Part shown: positions 11,591 through 21,478 of the stretch, piece by piece | How positions within the stretch are numbered: position 1 is the first letter of the stretch | How the letters are laid out: each line of letters opens with the position of its first letter | Source: Cryptomeria japonica | Taxonomy: Eukaryota; Streptophyta; Pinopsida; Cupressales; Cupressaceae | Assembly (NCBI RefSeq): GCF_030272615.1 | Contig: NC_081410.1 | Coordinates: 120,714,640 to 120,778,639 of the forward strand | Direction: 5' to 3' | Length of the DNA stretch: 64,000 nucleotides | Made by a program: the position numbers and the translations under genes | Notes under the pieces: model-generated | Databases searched by the model: none | What the model saw: only the letters and a program-made list of their open reading frames with translations | Told to the model about the DNA's origin: nothing

Positions 11591-12016
11591 TTTTAAGTAA
11601 GTAAAATATTGTTTTATACTAATTCACCCCCCTTCTCAATATAAGTGAGTGCTTGTTTACTTTTTTTTACCCCTTTATTAAAAAAACAAAACTATTTTAT
11701 CACTAGAGCGATTTTAGGAATTCTGAAAAAAAATTGACATTTTCGAGGAAGCACACCAATGCCATGTTATGTTTTTTTGAAAAATATAGGACCCCTTTGT
11801 GTGCTCCCCCTTTTTGAAACCCTTAATCTCCCACATTTAAAAAAAAATAGTAGTTTAGAGAGTAGATTCAGAGCACTACAACTCTTGTTATTGTTTCATC
11901 TTCAAATTTTGAGTGTAATTATCTTCAATTTCTCATTAAATTTTAGTGTTTGTTGACTTCAAAAAACAAGTGGCAACTGAAGATCCCTTTTCGTCCCCCA
12001 TCTTAGTGCACTTACC
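11591..12016. other. AT-rich stretch with an LTR-end-like remnant
   Basis: No gene was seen. ATACTAATTCACCCCC at about 11615-11632 resembles the tail of the copia LTR at 3108-3125, so the LINE may sit beside or inside an old copia LTR. Confidence 0.3.
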
Positions 12017-12856
12017 CTACCACACCTTTGCACCATTGTAGAGTAGAATATGGCATATGACAGAGTGAAATTTGGAGTAGACAATGTTATTGTCTTTCCT
12101 CAGAGAATCGAGGATTTTGTGGATTCCTTCAACAACATAAGTTGCATTGTCATGTGGCTTGTTGTAATTCCAATGTTGAATATTTGAAACTAGTATCATG
12201 AAATGGATGGGAATCTAAACCCAACACCTAACATGGTGCAAAGTATGTCTTGATTAAGTAGTATTTGAATATGTCATAGTTGAATGGTTCAACATTAAGT
12301 TCTATGAATCTTCTTAACTCCTTGTTTAGGGTCTTAATATTCTTAACTCCTCATTTAGTGTCTTAGCCTTGAAATTTTGTAGCTATCTCACTCAATAGCT
12401 ACCCTTTAACCTATCATACTCCCTTCTCAAATCTCTAAAATCCATGGGAACTTGGGTATTACAATTCAAATTGTAGACAATGCAATTATACTACATGCCT
12501 TGATGAGTGAGGTGTTCTCCTTTATTATTATAAATTTCCCTTCTATTTGGATCATATGCCTTTGCAACAAACCTAATTAGGTCTACATTGACAAATACAT
12601 TAGAAACTACTAATCTACTTAGAGCTAGCCTCTACAGATTACAAATAAGTGCCTTGCAATTTTTGTATCGATATTGAAAGAAGGTAAAACCATGAATTGG
12701 GATACTAGGGTATCTTCAAGATGCATTTTTGTCAACTAGGTTATCTAAAAGAATTCCTAACCCTCGAGCACATCGGCTCCTTTTAGAAGATCTGGGCAAT
12801 TGAGCAATTATGTCTTCATCTAAGCTTATTTTTACTCCCCTTGTTGGCCTGACCAT
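12017..12856 (-). pseudogene. Unknown plant ORF, decayed
   Basis: A minus-strand ATG at 12856 opens MVRPTRGVKISLDEDIIAQL, followed by SSKRSRCARGLGILLDN and, after a TGA stop, YPSIPIHGFTFFQYRYKNCK. The last 60 codons (12199-12017) read PHDNATYVVEGIHKILDSLR and are in the same frame. The middle has several stops and probable indels. The codon pattern is protein-like, but I recognise no domain. It may be a gag-like or additional ORF of an old retroelement. Confidence 0.4.
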
Positions 12857-13193
12857 GGTGTGTAGATTAGAATTTTTAAGCAATAAAAATGGGCTAGGGT
12901 TTCCTGATAAATTTAAAATTCTTCCTTAAAGAAGTCACAAACTAATAGGAGATCAAATACTTCTAATCTTACTATAGAGCCTTCAAAAACCAAGAACAAT
13001 TCTTTTCAAGAGAGAATCAATGGATGCACAAGAGAATTAAACTTACTATTTTAACACTCTAGAAAACCCTAGGCGACACCAAAAAATCCTTATTCAACCT
13101 AAATTACACAAATGCTTGGCACATGAGAGTTCTTCATAGAGCTCAGGAAGTTGGAGTATTGAATTGAATGAAAACAACTGGCAAAATTAGATA
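12857..13193. other. No recognisable feature
   Basis: This is AT-rich sequence between the broken ORF and the TIR element. I see no gene, repeat or RNA. Confidence 0.4.
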
Positions 13194-13684
13194 GGGGAAG
13201 AGCACTAGTAGCCGTCATAGCTAACTTCGCACACTCACAGATCTTAAACGGTACATCGAATTTTGATTTTTGATTTTATTTGTTTTCGTATGTGACTTAA
13301 CTGCTTATAACTATTGATCTGGCTTCTGGGTAGTAACGATGCACACTGTGGAATTAGTTATGCGGAAAAAGGTCAAAAAGTACACATTTCAAAGTGTCGC
13401 CTGATACCTAACTAAAGATGTTCCAGTAACCGTCAGCTCAAAATCGCTAGTACTTGTTGACAAATGTCCCAATAGTGATGCACAAATGTTCCAATAGTGG
13501 TACACAAATGGGATGAATGTTCCAATAGTTGTGAACAAATGGGCCAATTAATTACAAAAAATGATCGGCTATTGGTACAAAACAAATTTATTAATGGTGT
13601 TTTCACTATGACGGCTATTGGGGGGTCAACATGACAATAAGGTGACGGTTATTGGAACTATGTTATCTATTGGTGCTCTTCCCC
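13194..13684. mobile_element. MITE-like TIR element with CCAATAG subterminal repeats
   Basis: The ends GGGGAAGAGCACTAGTAG (13194-13211) and the complement of the right end, GGGGAAGAGCACCAATAG (13667-13684), match at 16 of 18 positions. TA flanks both sides (13192-13193 and 13685-13686), consistent with a TA target duplication. Inside, TAGCCGTCATAG near 13209 recurs inverted near 13607-13618. CCAATAG/CTATTGG words recur at least eight times, like transposase-binding subterminal repeats. It has no coding capacity and is 491 bp long. The superfamily is not certain; a TA duplication suggests Tc1/mariner-type mobilisation. Confidence 0.65.
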
Positions 13685-13737
13685 TAGAAGATAGCTAACT
13701 TTTCCATTAATTCCATACGCGTGAAGCGAAGCTGGTG

Positions 13738-13855
13738 GTTGTATATAGTCGTTTCCCAACTTTAAAAGGTGACCATTCATCTAGTTGTTGTCATTAAAGC
13801 AAGTGATTGTATATATAGTTGTTTCCCAACTTTAAAAGGTGACTGTTCATCTTGC
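13738..13855. repeat. Two direct copies of a ~47-bp unit
   Basis: A unit containing TTTCCCAACTTTAAAAGGTG followed by ATTCATCT/GTTCATCT occurs at about 13738-13781 and 13806-13855 with few differences. It shows no coding potential. Confidence 0.7.
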
Positions 13856-14118
13856 AAATTGAACAACTATCATGACATCCTTGTACCTTTTGATAATTTG
13901 CGTTTATCGGCAATAAGACAACGTTTCGATGAGTCAACTTGGTCCGTGATAGGTGTCACAATTTCACACATTCGTGAGCACCAGACTTTCTTTTATTTCT
14001 TCCTTATATACACAAGATTTGTGTGATATGCTACCATGTGGAAAGGCAAGAAGTGAGCCCCTAGGATGACATGAGACCACCATGTAGTTTATTGTAATAT
14101 TGTTGTAAGTTTATCGTT

Positions 14119-14503
14119 GGTCTTGTGGACGTCATTAAAACTCATTCATTCATCGAGTTGCAATAGAAGAATTTCCTTCGATACAAATGAAAAGATGCAA
14201 CTTGGATGCCAATAGGATCAAAATAGTGTATCACCCTTTTGAAGCTTTATGAATGGCCCACCAAAGGAACCTACGATAGTATAGATAGCTGTAACAATGA
14301 GATCGGGAAACAATTGCAAAGTTACCACATTGGGCTTTCACAACTTTAAGACAAGGCAAGAGATCATACTTTGTGATAGAGGAGCTAAATGCAATAAACA
14401 ATACTTAGGATGTGTGGATGACACATGTCATCTTTTCGCATACTTGTAACTTCAACGGTTACTGAATGAATGAATGAAGGAATTTATTGATGTCCACGAG
14501 ACC
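14119..14503. repeat. Inverted repeat pair, possible MITE remnant
   Basis: GGTCTTGTGGACGTCATTAA... (14119-14153) and the complement of 14466-14503 (GGTCTCGTGGACATCAATAA...) match over about 35 bp with a few differences, flanking 312 bp of non-coding DNA. No target duplication was recognised. Confidence 0.5.
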
Positions 14504-16669
14504 CGACGGTCTAAGGGCCCAAGATGCACCAAATTACTAGCTTTTTGAATTTGCGATAGGTGAGCTTCATGCAATATAACGACATCAATGCAACAAAATC
14601 TTATTAGGTGCATGACTTGGTAGATGGTAGATAATATCACATGATTGTAAGATGGAGACTCTTTTAAGGAAAGGAACCATGATAATAGAAGTTTATGCAA
14701 TGCAATTAGAGGGTGCCAAATAAGCAAAGGTGGGGACCACTTTGACTTAGTTCGACAACAAATGACTTAAGTTGTAAAAACATTTATACTCTAACATGGA
14801 AAACTAGGACACTAAGGGAGAAGGGGCCAATTAATGCATGATTTAAAGACTTCCACAACACAACTTAAGTTTACGATGACCAATGAAGCAAGTCAATACA
14901 TAAATAGAATAAAAGACACATAGCCATGCCAAGGTCTATGGTTTAAGACAAAGAGGATAAACAAAATCCTAGGACAAGCATAGGAACCCAAAAATTTTGA
15001 GATAGAACTACCACTCTCTATTAGTAAATGCCCCAATTTGTCTAAGATCAAATCTCTAGGTATGGATCAATTCAATAATCATGCCTTCATCCTCTAATTG
15101 TAGATTCAACCCTACATAATGCAACTTTTTCTCTTTTATTCACGTAGTTGATCTTCATCTACTTCACTCATCTTTGATATATAAGGGTTAGTAATATTTA
15201 AAAGAACACATGTTCTCATAGGTTATCCCCTCCAAACGCGTATAAAGGTTTGAAGACAATTGGCAAGGGCCTTAAAATGATGTGTGCAAATTTGTTACTC
15301 CTTTTAGTGCATTAGATTCAATTTTTTGTTGGTGATTGCTCCTTTAATGTTTTGGAATGTGAAAGGACTTATGTATTCTAATGATACGTGGTTGCTAGTG
15401 AATATTTTTAAATACTAGCATGGAACATCACATTTCACAAAATTATACAGACGCATTTAGTTAGCTCAAAGCAATAAATAAAATGGGGGCTAGTTAACTA
15501 GATTTTGAGTTTAAATTTTAGAAAGTTAATGGTCAAGTTTGTGGTTGCAAGGTCAATCCTACAACCAGAAAAATTACCTTGGGTGTGTAATGGTGTGGGT
15601 AACAATTATTTCTAGATAAGTGTACATATGTATGTGATAATACTTAAACAATATGAATATATCATAATAAATATACACAAACTAAGAATTATGTGAATGA
15701 AAATATACAAATATAACAATAACTAAAAATTAGACAAATATATCCAACTTCTCATACAATTGTACCACTTCTTAATATAAAGATATATCTCAAAATAGTT
15801 ACCTCTTCTAGACAATCTAAGCATTAGTCATAGATACCTCTCCACAAGACAACGAGTAACTATTATAAAATCTTTTGTTCTTCTTCAACTTAGTTTCAAG
15901 TAATTAACAAGTGGGGCACATTCCGTTATTAACAAAATCCCCAGTCTCTTCACAGAGTAAACAGTATGACATCCATGACTACCTAAACAATTTTCAGAGT
16001 AATTAGTTGGCAGGCAGGAATGAGATGCTAAATCACTAGCAAAATTTTTATGCATTTTCATAACGGGTTCTTTGTCGCCTTGTTAAAAAGAATTGCAGAA
16101 TCTTGTAAACGTCACTAATAGGTGATGAGTGCATGACACATAAAATATATAGAAAAGCAACATTGCATACAGGTGCATGTACAATAATCATAAATAAAAT
16201 AGATTCAGCTAGGTCACATGCCCTAGCTTTACATGAATAATACAGTTTTGTTTGATATTGATGTGGAAGTTTTTGATTGGTAGTGAGTGTAATTTTGACA
16301 TATTTATAATATAGCACTTACAAAACTATAAATGGTCCCTAATCCAACCACACAATATAACTATACATAACATGGCATGAAAGTATCACCATTTCTCTTC
16401 AAAACAAAAATAACACATCTTATAAGAAATTGATCACAAAAAAATTAAAATCACTTAGGATTGAAAACTAATAGATAAAACACAATTCCCTACACCAAGC
16501 ATTGCGTAATGCAATAATCAAAATAAGAAGGCATGCAAAAAAACAAATCCTACACTATCAAGAACATCGACAAACTCAAGATCCCCCAAACACATACTGC
16601 AACCTAATCATTATGACTACTAGGAGGAGTTTCCTCCATCATATTGCAACATGAACATACACCTAATTA
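14504..16669. other. AT-rich non-coding DNA
   Basis: No gene, RNA or ordered repeat could be supported. Stops are dense in all frames. It is probably very old transposon debris. Confidence 0.4.
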
Positions 16670-17440
16670 TCACGTGTTGGCACCAGGTCTCAAGTAAATG
16701 TGCAAAAGCTCCCAAATTTTGAACAATGCCTTGATGCCATTGATTACAAACAATTTCCACACAAGCCTAGTTAGCATACAATTTTCTAACAAAGACATTA
16801 TGAATCCTTTGGATAACTCAAACATCTCATTGAAATTATTATTATTATTATTATTATTATAATAATATACAACACAATCATATACAAGTCCTTGTAAAAC
16901 TTCTCCAAGGTTCGCATGATGGTTGCTTCTATCTCTATCCTTAAAGGTTGATGCCTTCACTTTTTTGACACATATCATGTTCCACTATAAAGATGTCACC
17001 TCCCACTCCACCATCTTTCTTTTTAACCTTGACCAATAGGGCAAAAGTACAAGCCGTAATATTTGCATCCACAACTATCTTAATTGACCTCTCCTTAAAT
17101 TCCTCAAGTATACTTTCACGAGTCCTAAAGTTCCTAGTATCTCAGACCTTTTTACATAGGATAACCTTAACTAGTTTCATATTGGTCTTTTCTTCATAAT
17201 GAAAAATTTGATTGAACCTTGCCAAAACAGATTCCCACCTTAACCTCTCGTCATGTTAAAAGAAACAAAGTATCCCTACAATGTAATGTCAACACCCTAT
17301 CACCTAAACCATAAACACTTCCAATTTCAGGCTTCTCAAAATCTTGAAATTTCAAATCACTCCCAATATTTTACAAAAACTTACTTGGCAAGCCCCTTGC
17401 TTATAACTAAGGTTTCCGGGCCACATTATCAAATGTGATG
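16670..17440 (-). pseudogene. Possible coding remnant of unknown family
   Basis: Minus-strand translation gives protein-like stretches (ESILEEFKERSIKIVVDAN, TACTFALLVKVKKKDGG; downstream HANLGEVLQGLVYDC and LTRLVWKLFVINGIKALFKI). They are broken by stops and, near 16850, by an AAT/ATT microsatellite that encodes an Asn run. No domain was recognised, so this is a low-confidence call. Confidence 0.25.
16835..16863. repeat. (ATT)n microsatellite
   Basis: About nine uninterrupted ATT units are followed by AATAAT. Confidence 0.9.
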
Positions 17441-17526
17441 CAAATGAGAATGCTTTTTGCCAAGGTGTCCAAAACAACCCAAAAGTAAGACCATTACTTG
17501 TGCGTTGATGTGGCATCACATGAATA

Positions 17527-17531
17527 GTTAC
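17527..17531. repeat. Target-site duplication GTTAC, left
   Basis: GTTAC lies directly outside the left LTR and is identical to 33795-33799. Confidence 0.9.
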
Positions 17532-18311
17532 TGTTTATGGTGAAAATGGAAAACAATAATAACAAGATTGAAAGGCTAAATGAATTCAACCACCAAACCC
17601 TAGCCTAACAACAACAAAGATCCACCATAACATATGAAGATTACCTAAGACAACGCAAATCAAATGAAATCACAAAGATTATACCATCACATGTCCAATA
17701 GGGTTTTGATCTCCATTCTTCCTATCTCCATTGATCTTGCTTGATATATTTGCTCTCAGACTTTATGTGCACAAGAGCTTAACAAAGAACGGAATGTGGT
17801 TGCAAGTAGGATCGTAGTGTAGTCAAGTCCTTAAGATCAGCGATTAGGATGATTGATTAGGGTTTGATAATGAAGGAAGCATCTCCTTAAATAGAAGACA
17901 CAATATGAAATGGAGGGATAAGATTGAGAGGTGTAAAAAGGAGGTCGACTATGATTAGAGGGTAGGTAGAAGAAATAATAAAATAATGAAAGGGGTAGGT
18001 AATGTAGGAATTAAGAGATGAATGACATGTGTCATGAGTAGAAAAGGCTAATGAATTAATTAAATAAATAAAGATTCATTTAATTAATAGAAGAAATGGG
18101 ATCAATTAAATAAATAAATATTTATTTAATTTAGGAAAAGGATAATTTAAATAAATAAATGTATTTATTTAAATGAGAAATAAGGCTAGAAGAGGATAAA
18201 TGAATTAATTAAATAAATAAAGATTTATTTAATTAATAGAAGAATTTGGCTTAGATAATTAAATAAATAAAATATTTATTTAATTAGACATGACAATTTT
18301 GGGTGTCTACA
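17532..18311 (-). repeat. Tat element 3' LTR (left copy)
   Basis: This 780-bp LTR reads TGTTTATGG...GTGTCTACA on the plus strand, i.e. TGTAGACACC at its start in element sense. It aligns along its length with 33026-33794. The last third is a series of palindromic AAATAAATA/TATTTATTT units (18051-18289). It is about 11 bp longer than its partner because the last palindrome is intact here. Confidence 0.93.
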
Positions 18312-18325
18312 TTTTGCCCCTCTTT
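18312..18325 (-). promoter_or_regulatory. Polypurine tract of Tat element
   Basis: In element sense AAAGAGGGGCAAAA lies immediately before the 3' LTR start. It is the plus-strand primer site. Confidence 0.8.
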
Positions 18326-18461
18326 GAGACAATGCGGCTTGTCGCGTTGTTTCAAAGAAGATAATATGAACTGATACAAAGCTGCCCCAATATGGGAATG
18401 ATATGCCCCCTCGAGAGATTGGATGGAAATGTCTGAAAAGATTGCAGACAATCTCTCGATA
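18322..18461. other. Two hairpins between 3' LTR and antisense gene
   Basis: CTTTGAGACAATGCG (18322-18336) pairs with CGCGTTGTTTCAAAG (18343-18357), using two G-T pairs. TCGAGAGATTG (about 18412) pairs perfectly with CAATCTCTCGA (about 18451), with an inner TGTCTG/CAGACA pair. They would be in the 3' end of the gag-pol RNA and upstream of the antisense-gene promoter. Confidence 0.5.
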
Positions 18462-18556
18462 AGAAGGAGAGGTTAGAATGGACTGACCGGATAAAGTGAC
18501 AGAGTCACGGGATAATGAAGACTGACTCGAGAAACGAGGGCGAGGGCTAGGGTAGG

Positions 18557-18563
18557 CTATAAG
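18557..18563 (+). promoter_or_regulatory. TATA box of the antisense gene
   Basis: CTATAAG lies 93 bp before the ATG at 18656, a normal distance for a plant promoter with a short 5' UTR. The first exon and donor site follow directly. Promoter function is inferred. Confidence 0.5.
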
Positions 18564-18837
18564 ATAGACTACGGGCAAAAGATATCCTCATTGTCATCCA
18601 CACATCCACGAGAGCAGAGTGCAAAGCGAGAAAAGAGCAGCAACAGTCAGCAACGATGGCTTTCGTTCACAGATTCGACCGCGTTCGTCGATTCCAGAGG
18701 CCAGCAGAGGCAGGAGAGCCGGTAAGTACCACCAAACCTCCTCGTACTTCGATGCATTTATTATTGTCATTAATGCATGCTAGGTAGGGCAATAAATGCG
18801 CTTAGAATAGGGTCTCAAAAAATGTCAAAAATGTTTA

Positions 18838-19106
18838 GGCGCGTCTGCGTTGGTGCTAGGCGCATCTGTGTCTGCTAGGCGTGTCTGTGTGGGTGCCAGC
18901 CGCGTTTGTGTTTAGAAACACGTTTATGTCAAATGCAGACGCATTTGTGTAATGTAGGGGCGTCTGTGCCAAGAAGGCATGTCTGTGTTGCCCAGGCGCA
19001 TCTGTGCAGAGCATAGGCACATCTGTGTCTTTCAGGCATGTTTGTGTTTTTCAGGCGCGTTTGTGCAGTCTTTAAGCACGTTTGTGTCAGGAAAGCGCGT
19101 TTATGT
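18838..19106 (+). repeat. Phased array of 14 CGCGTYTGTGT motifs in the antisense-gene intron
   Basis: Motifs of the form GGCGCGTCTGTGT start at about 18838, 18859, 18878, 18898, 18918, 18938, 18957, 18976, 18995, 19016, 19035, 19054, 19075 and 19094. Spacing is 19-21 bp throughout, with unrelated spacer sequence between cores. Most variation is C-to-T or G-to-A within the CpGs. It lies inside the intron, 115 bp after the donor. Confidence 0.9.
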
Positions 19107-19237
19107 CCAAAAAAAATGCAAATTTTCATCTTCTAGGTCAAATCGGCAGTTCTGTGATGAACATACGCTGTTGATTGGATAAGCTGCTGAGAGGATACAC
19201 TCAAGCAAGTCCTCTAGAGAAGACTAGGATAGATCAA

Positions 19238-19513
19238 GGCACTTTGTGATGAACAGTGAGTACCAAGATAGAGTACTTTGTGATGAACAGGGAGTACTTA
19301 AAGTATGAGCAACACTTTGTGATGAACAGGGAGTGCAAATGTGAGGAGCACTTTGTGATGAACAGGGAGTGCAAAACACGTAGTACTTTATGATGAATAG
19401 GGAGTACCACTAGGATAGATAACAACACTTTGTGATGAACAGTGAGTGTCACTAGGATAGAATGCCATATGCATTTAGATAAAAAGTAGCATTTTGTGAT
19501 AAACAGTGAATGC
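19238..19513 (+). repeat. Array of seven stem-loops with conserved loop TTGTGATGAACAGGG
   Basis: Seven units share CACTTTGTGATGAACAGgGAGTG-like sequence, and the arms flanking the loop covary. Pairs are GTACT/AGTAC (19273 and 19383), GCACT/AGTGC (19348), ACACT/AGTGT (19425) and GCATT/AATGC (19489). Units at 19238 and 19312 have one mismatch. The array fills the 3' half of the intron, ending 36 bp before the acceptor. Confidence 0.85.
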
Positions 19514-21478
19514 CACTATGACTGACACGATTGATTTGCTTGACTGCAGGAGTATTTGCTGATGCTAGAGTCACGGGAGAGATTCCCGTCGACACAGAGA
19601 TTGCGACCTGAGTTGACACTTGGGGACTGAGGAGCGATCGAGGCGATGGGTTTGAGACATGTTCTATATGTGCCTGAGTTTCGGGCGAACATGGGACTGC
19701 TGACTGCTTTAGCTGAGAGATGGCATTCAGAGACATGTACATTTCATTTGCCGATGGGGGAGATGACAGTCACCCTGGAGGATGTCTACAGGATACTCAG
19801 GATACCGATCGACGGGGATCTGATTCCGTACGATCGAGATGGAGACAAGGAGGCACTGAGACGAGTGTTCTAGGACCTTGGATTGGAGATGAGGGTTGGG
19901 CATGTGGCTTGGGATACTATGACTGCTATAGGATTGGCGCTGCCAGCAGTGATAGGAGGAGCGATCAGTGGGTTCTTGTGTCCTGATAGAGCGACACGGG
20001 GGTTGCCTGTGGGCTGGGGAGGAGCATTGGAGACACTGGTGACATAGCACACCAGATATGAGTGGGGACCGTGTGTGCTGGCACACCTCTACTATGAGCT
20101 GCATTAGTTCGTATACCATGGATCAGTGGGATTGGGCTGCGGGGTGACACTGTTGCAGGTGTGGGCTTATGAGCATCTGCTAGTGACGAGGCCGATACAC
20201 TTCAGAGGCAGGGGACATGGACGCAGTTTTGTGCACCTGTATGATATGATCACGTCGCAGCCACAGATTGGCAGGTTGGAGCACTGGCGACAGGTGATAG
20301 ATGATATTGATGTGGTCATCTGGAGGCCATACCTGAGATGCGAGGAGTGGGAGGATGATGCGGTAGAGCTTCCCTACACCTTCTGGAGCAGGTACCTGAT
20401 TGGGCGGACACCCTATGTGCTGGAGAGGCAGCTTGTGGACAGGGTTTGCAGGTAGTTTGGCAGGATCCAGAGGATGCCACGGGGCTCAGACATGTATGCA
20501 TGGACAGTCAGGGATCAGGCACAATTTGGACCCTTGTTGTCATATGATCAGGCTGTGACGCAGCTAATAGAGATGGTACCCCTACCCTGGGATATGTGGC
20601 CAGAGGTCGACGATGCCGGCATGGATGCCGAGTATACAGCTTACTGGGCCGAGCACCCATTCCCACGCCTTATAGATCCAGGAGAGTTATTTGAGGGCGA
20701 TGATGGCGGGGATGATGATGATGATGGAGCTGATGGGGGCAGAGGCCGACGGAGGAGGAGGGGGGTAGTTGGAGAGAGGAGAGTTGCACCACTGAGGGAG
20801 GGAGCAGAGGAGAGGCAGGCTCGGGTGGTGAGAGGTCGCGATGGATTGCCGATACAGGTGCTAGTAGCACAGGGTCCTAGACAAGTACAGAGACAGGTAT
20901 AGGGATAGGGACAGGTACGAGGACCGGTACAGGGATAGGTACTAGTACAGGCACCAATACAGGTACAGGCACAGGGGGAGCCACAGGGGGCTGATGTAGA
21001 GGAGGATGAGCTAATTGAGCTCAAGGAGATCTGTCAGGGACAGGCAGATGAGATTCGGGATTTGGAGAGGGAGAGGGATCGACTTAGGAGGAGGCTCAGA
21101 GATACTGAGTGGGAGCAAGACTAGGCCATTCAGTGCTATAAAGAGGCTGAGACAACACTGAGGGTGGGGAGATAGGCAGCGGAGGACATAGGGGCAGGAT
21201 ATGCTTATGTCCTACGGGCAGGGGAGGAGATTGCCTACTGGCGGGATCTCTATTATGGTGCAGTGCCAGCGGATCAGCGGGCGAGGAGCTTCCATAGACC
21301 ATCGCGGACAGCGACAGCTACGGGAGGGAACCGAAGGAAACAGGCATCTAGTGGTGGGGTCATGGGTCCTCCACCACCACCAGATAGAGGGGACAAGAGG
21401 GATGATCTTGGGGCAGGTCCTTCAGGGGCTCAAATTCTGTCGAGGCCAGGCGGCTTCGAGGGAGGGAGTTCATCATAG

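Larger units (their letters stand above)
18656..21478 (+). pseudogene. Plant-mobile-domain protein gene, antisense to gag-pol, two exons
   Basis: Exon 1 (18656-18721) reads MAFVHRFDRVRRFQRPAEAGEP and ends at a strong donor, G|GTAAGT. The intron (18722-19549) ends TTGACTGCAG. Exon 2 starts at 19550 in phase 0 and stays in one frame to TAG 21476-21478, giving about 664 residues with no indel. The N-terminal half matches the plant mobile domain (PMD, related to MAIN/MAIL1 proteins): NMGLLTALAERWHSETCTFH, GEMTVTLEDVYRILRIPIDGD, VYHGSVGLGCGVTLLQVWAYEH. An acidic then Arg-rich linker (20690-20760), a Gln/Val repeat and a coiled coil (LIELKEICQGQADEIRDLER) follow. Internal stops (TGA near 19628; TAG near 19871, 20045, 20104, 20453, 20900, 20906, 20936, 21121, 21172) disable it. 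PMD proteins are linked to silencing and are repeatedly captured by transposons. The role here is unknown. Confidence 0.85.

Noticed and set aside
18838-19106. CRISPR-like array
   Set aside because: The repeats are about 12 bp, degenerate and spaced 20 bp apart in a plant retrotransposon. There are no cas genes and no unique spacers of CRISPR length.
19234-19452. Minus-strand repeat peptide with LFITK units
   Set aside because: It is the reverse of the stem-loop array inside an intron; no start context or other support.
20641-21024. Minus-strand Ser/Cys/Pro-rich frames
   Set aside because: Antisense of the acidic and Gln/Val repeats of the PMD exon, so a compositional shadow.
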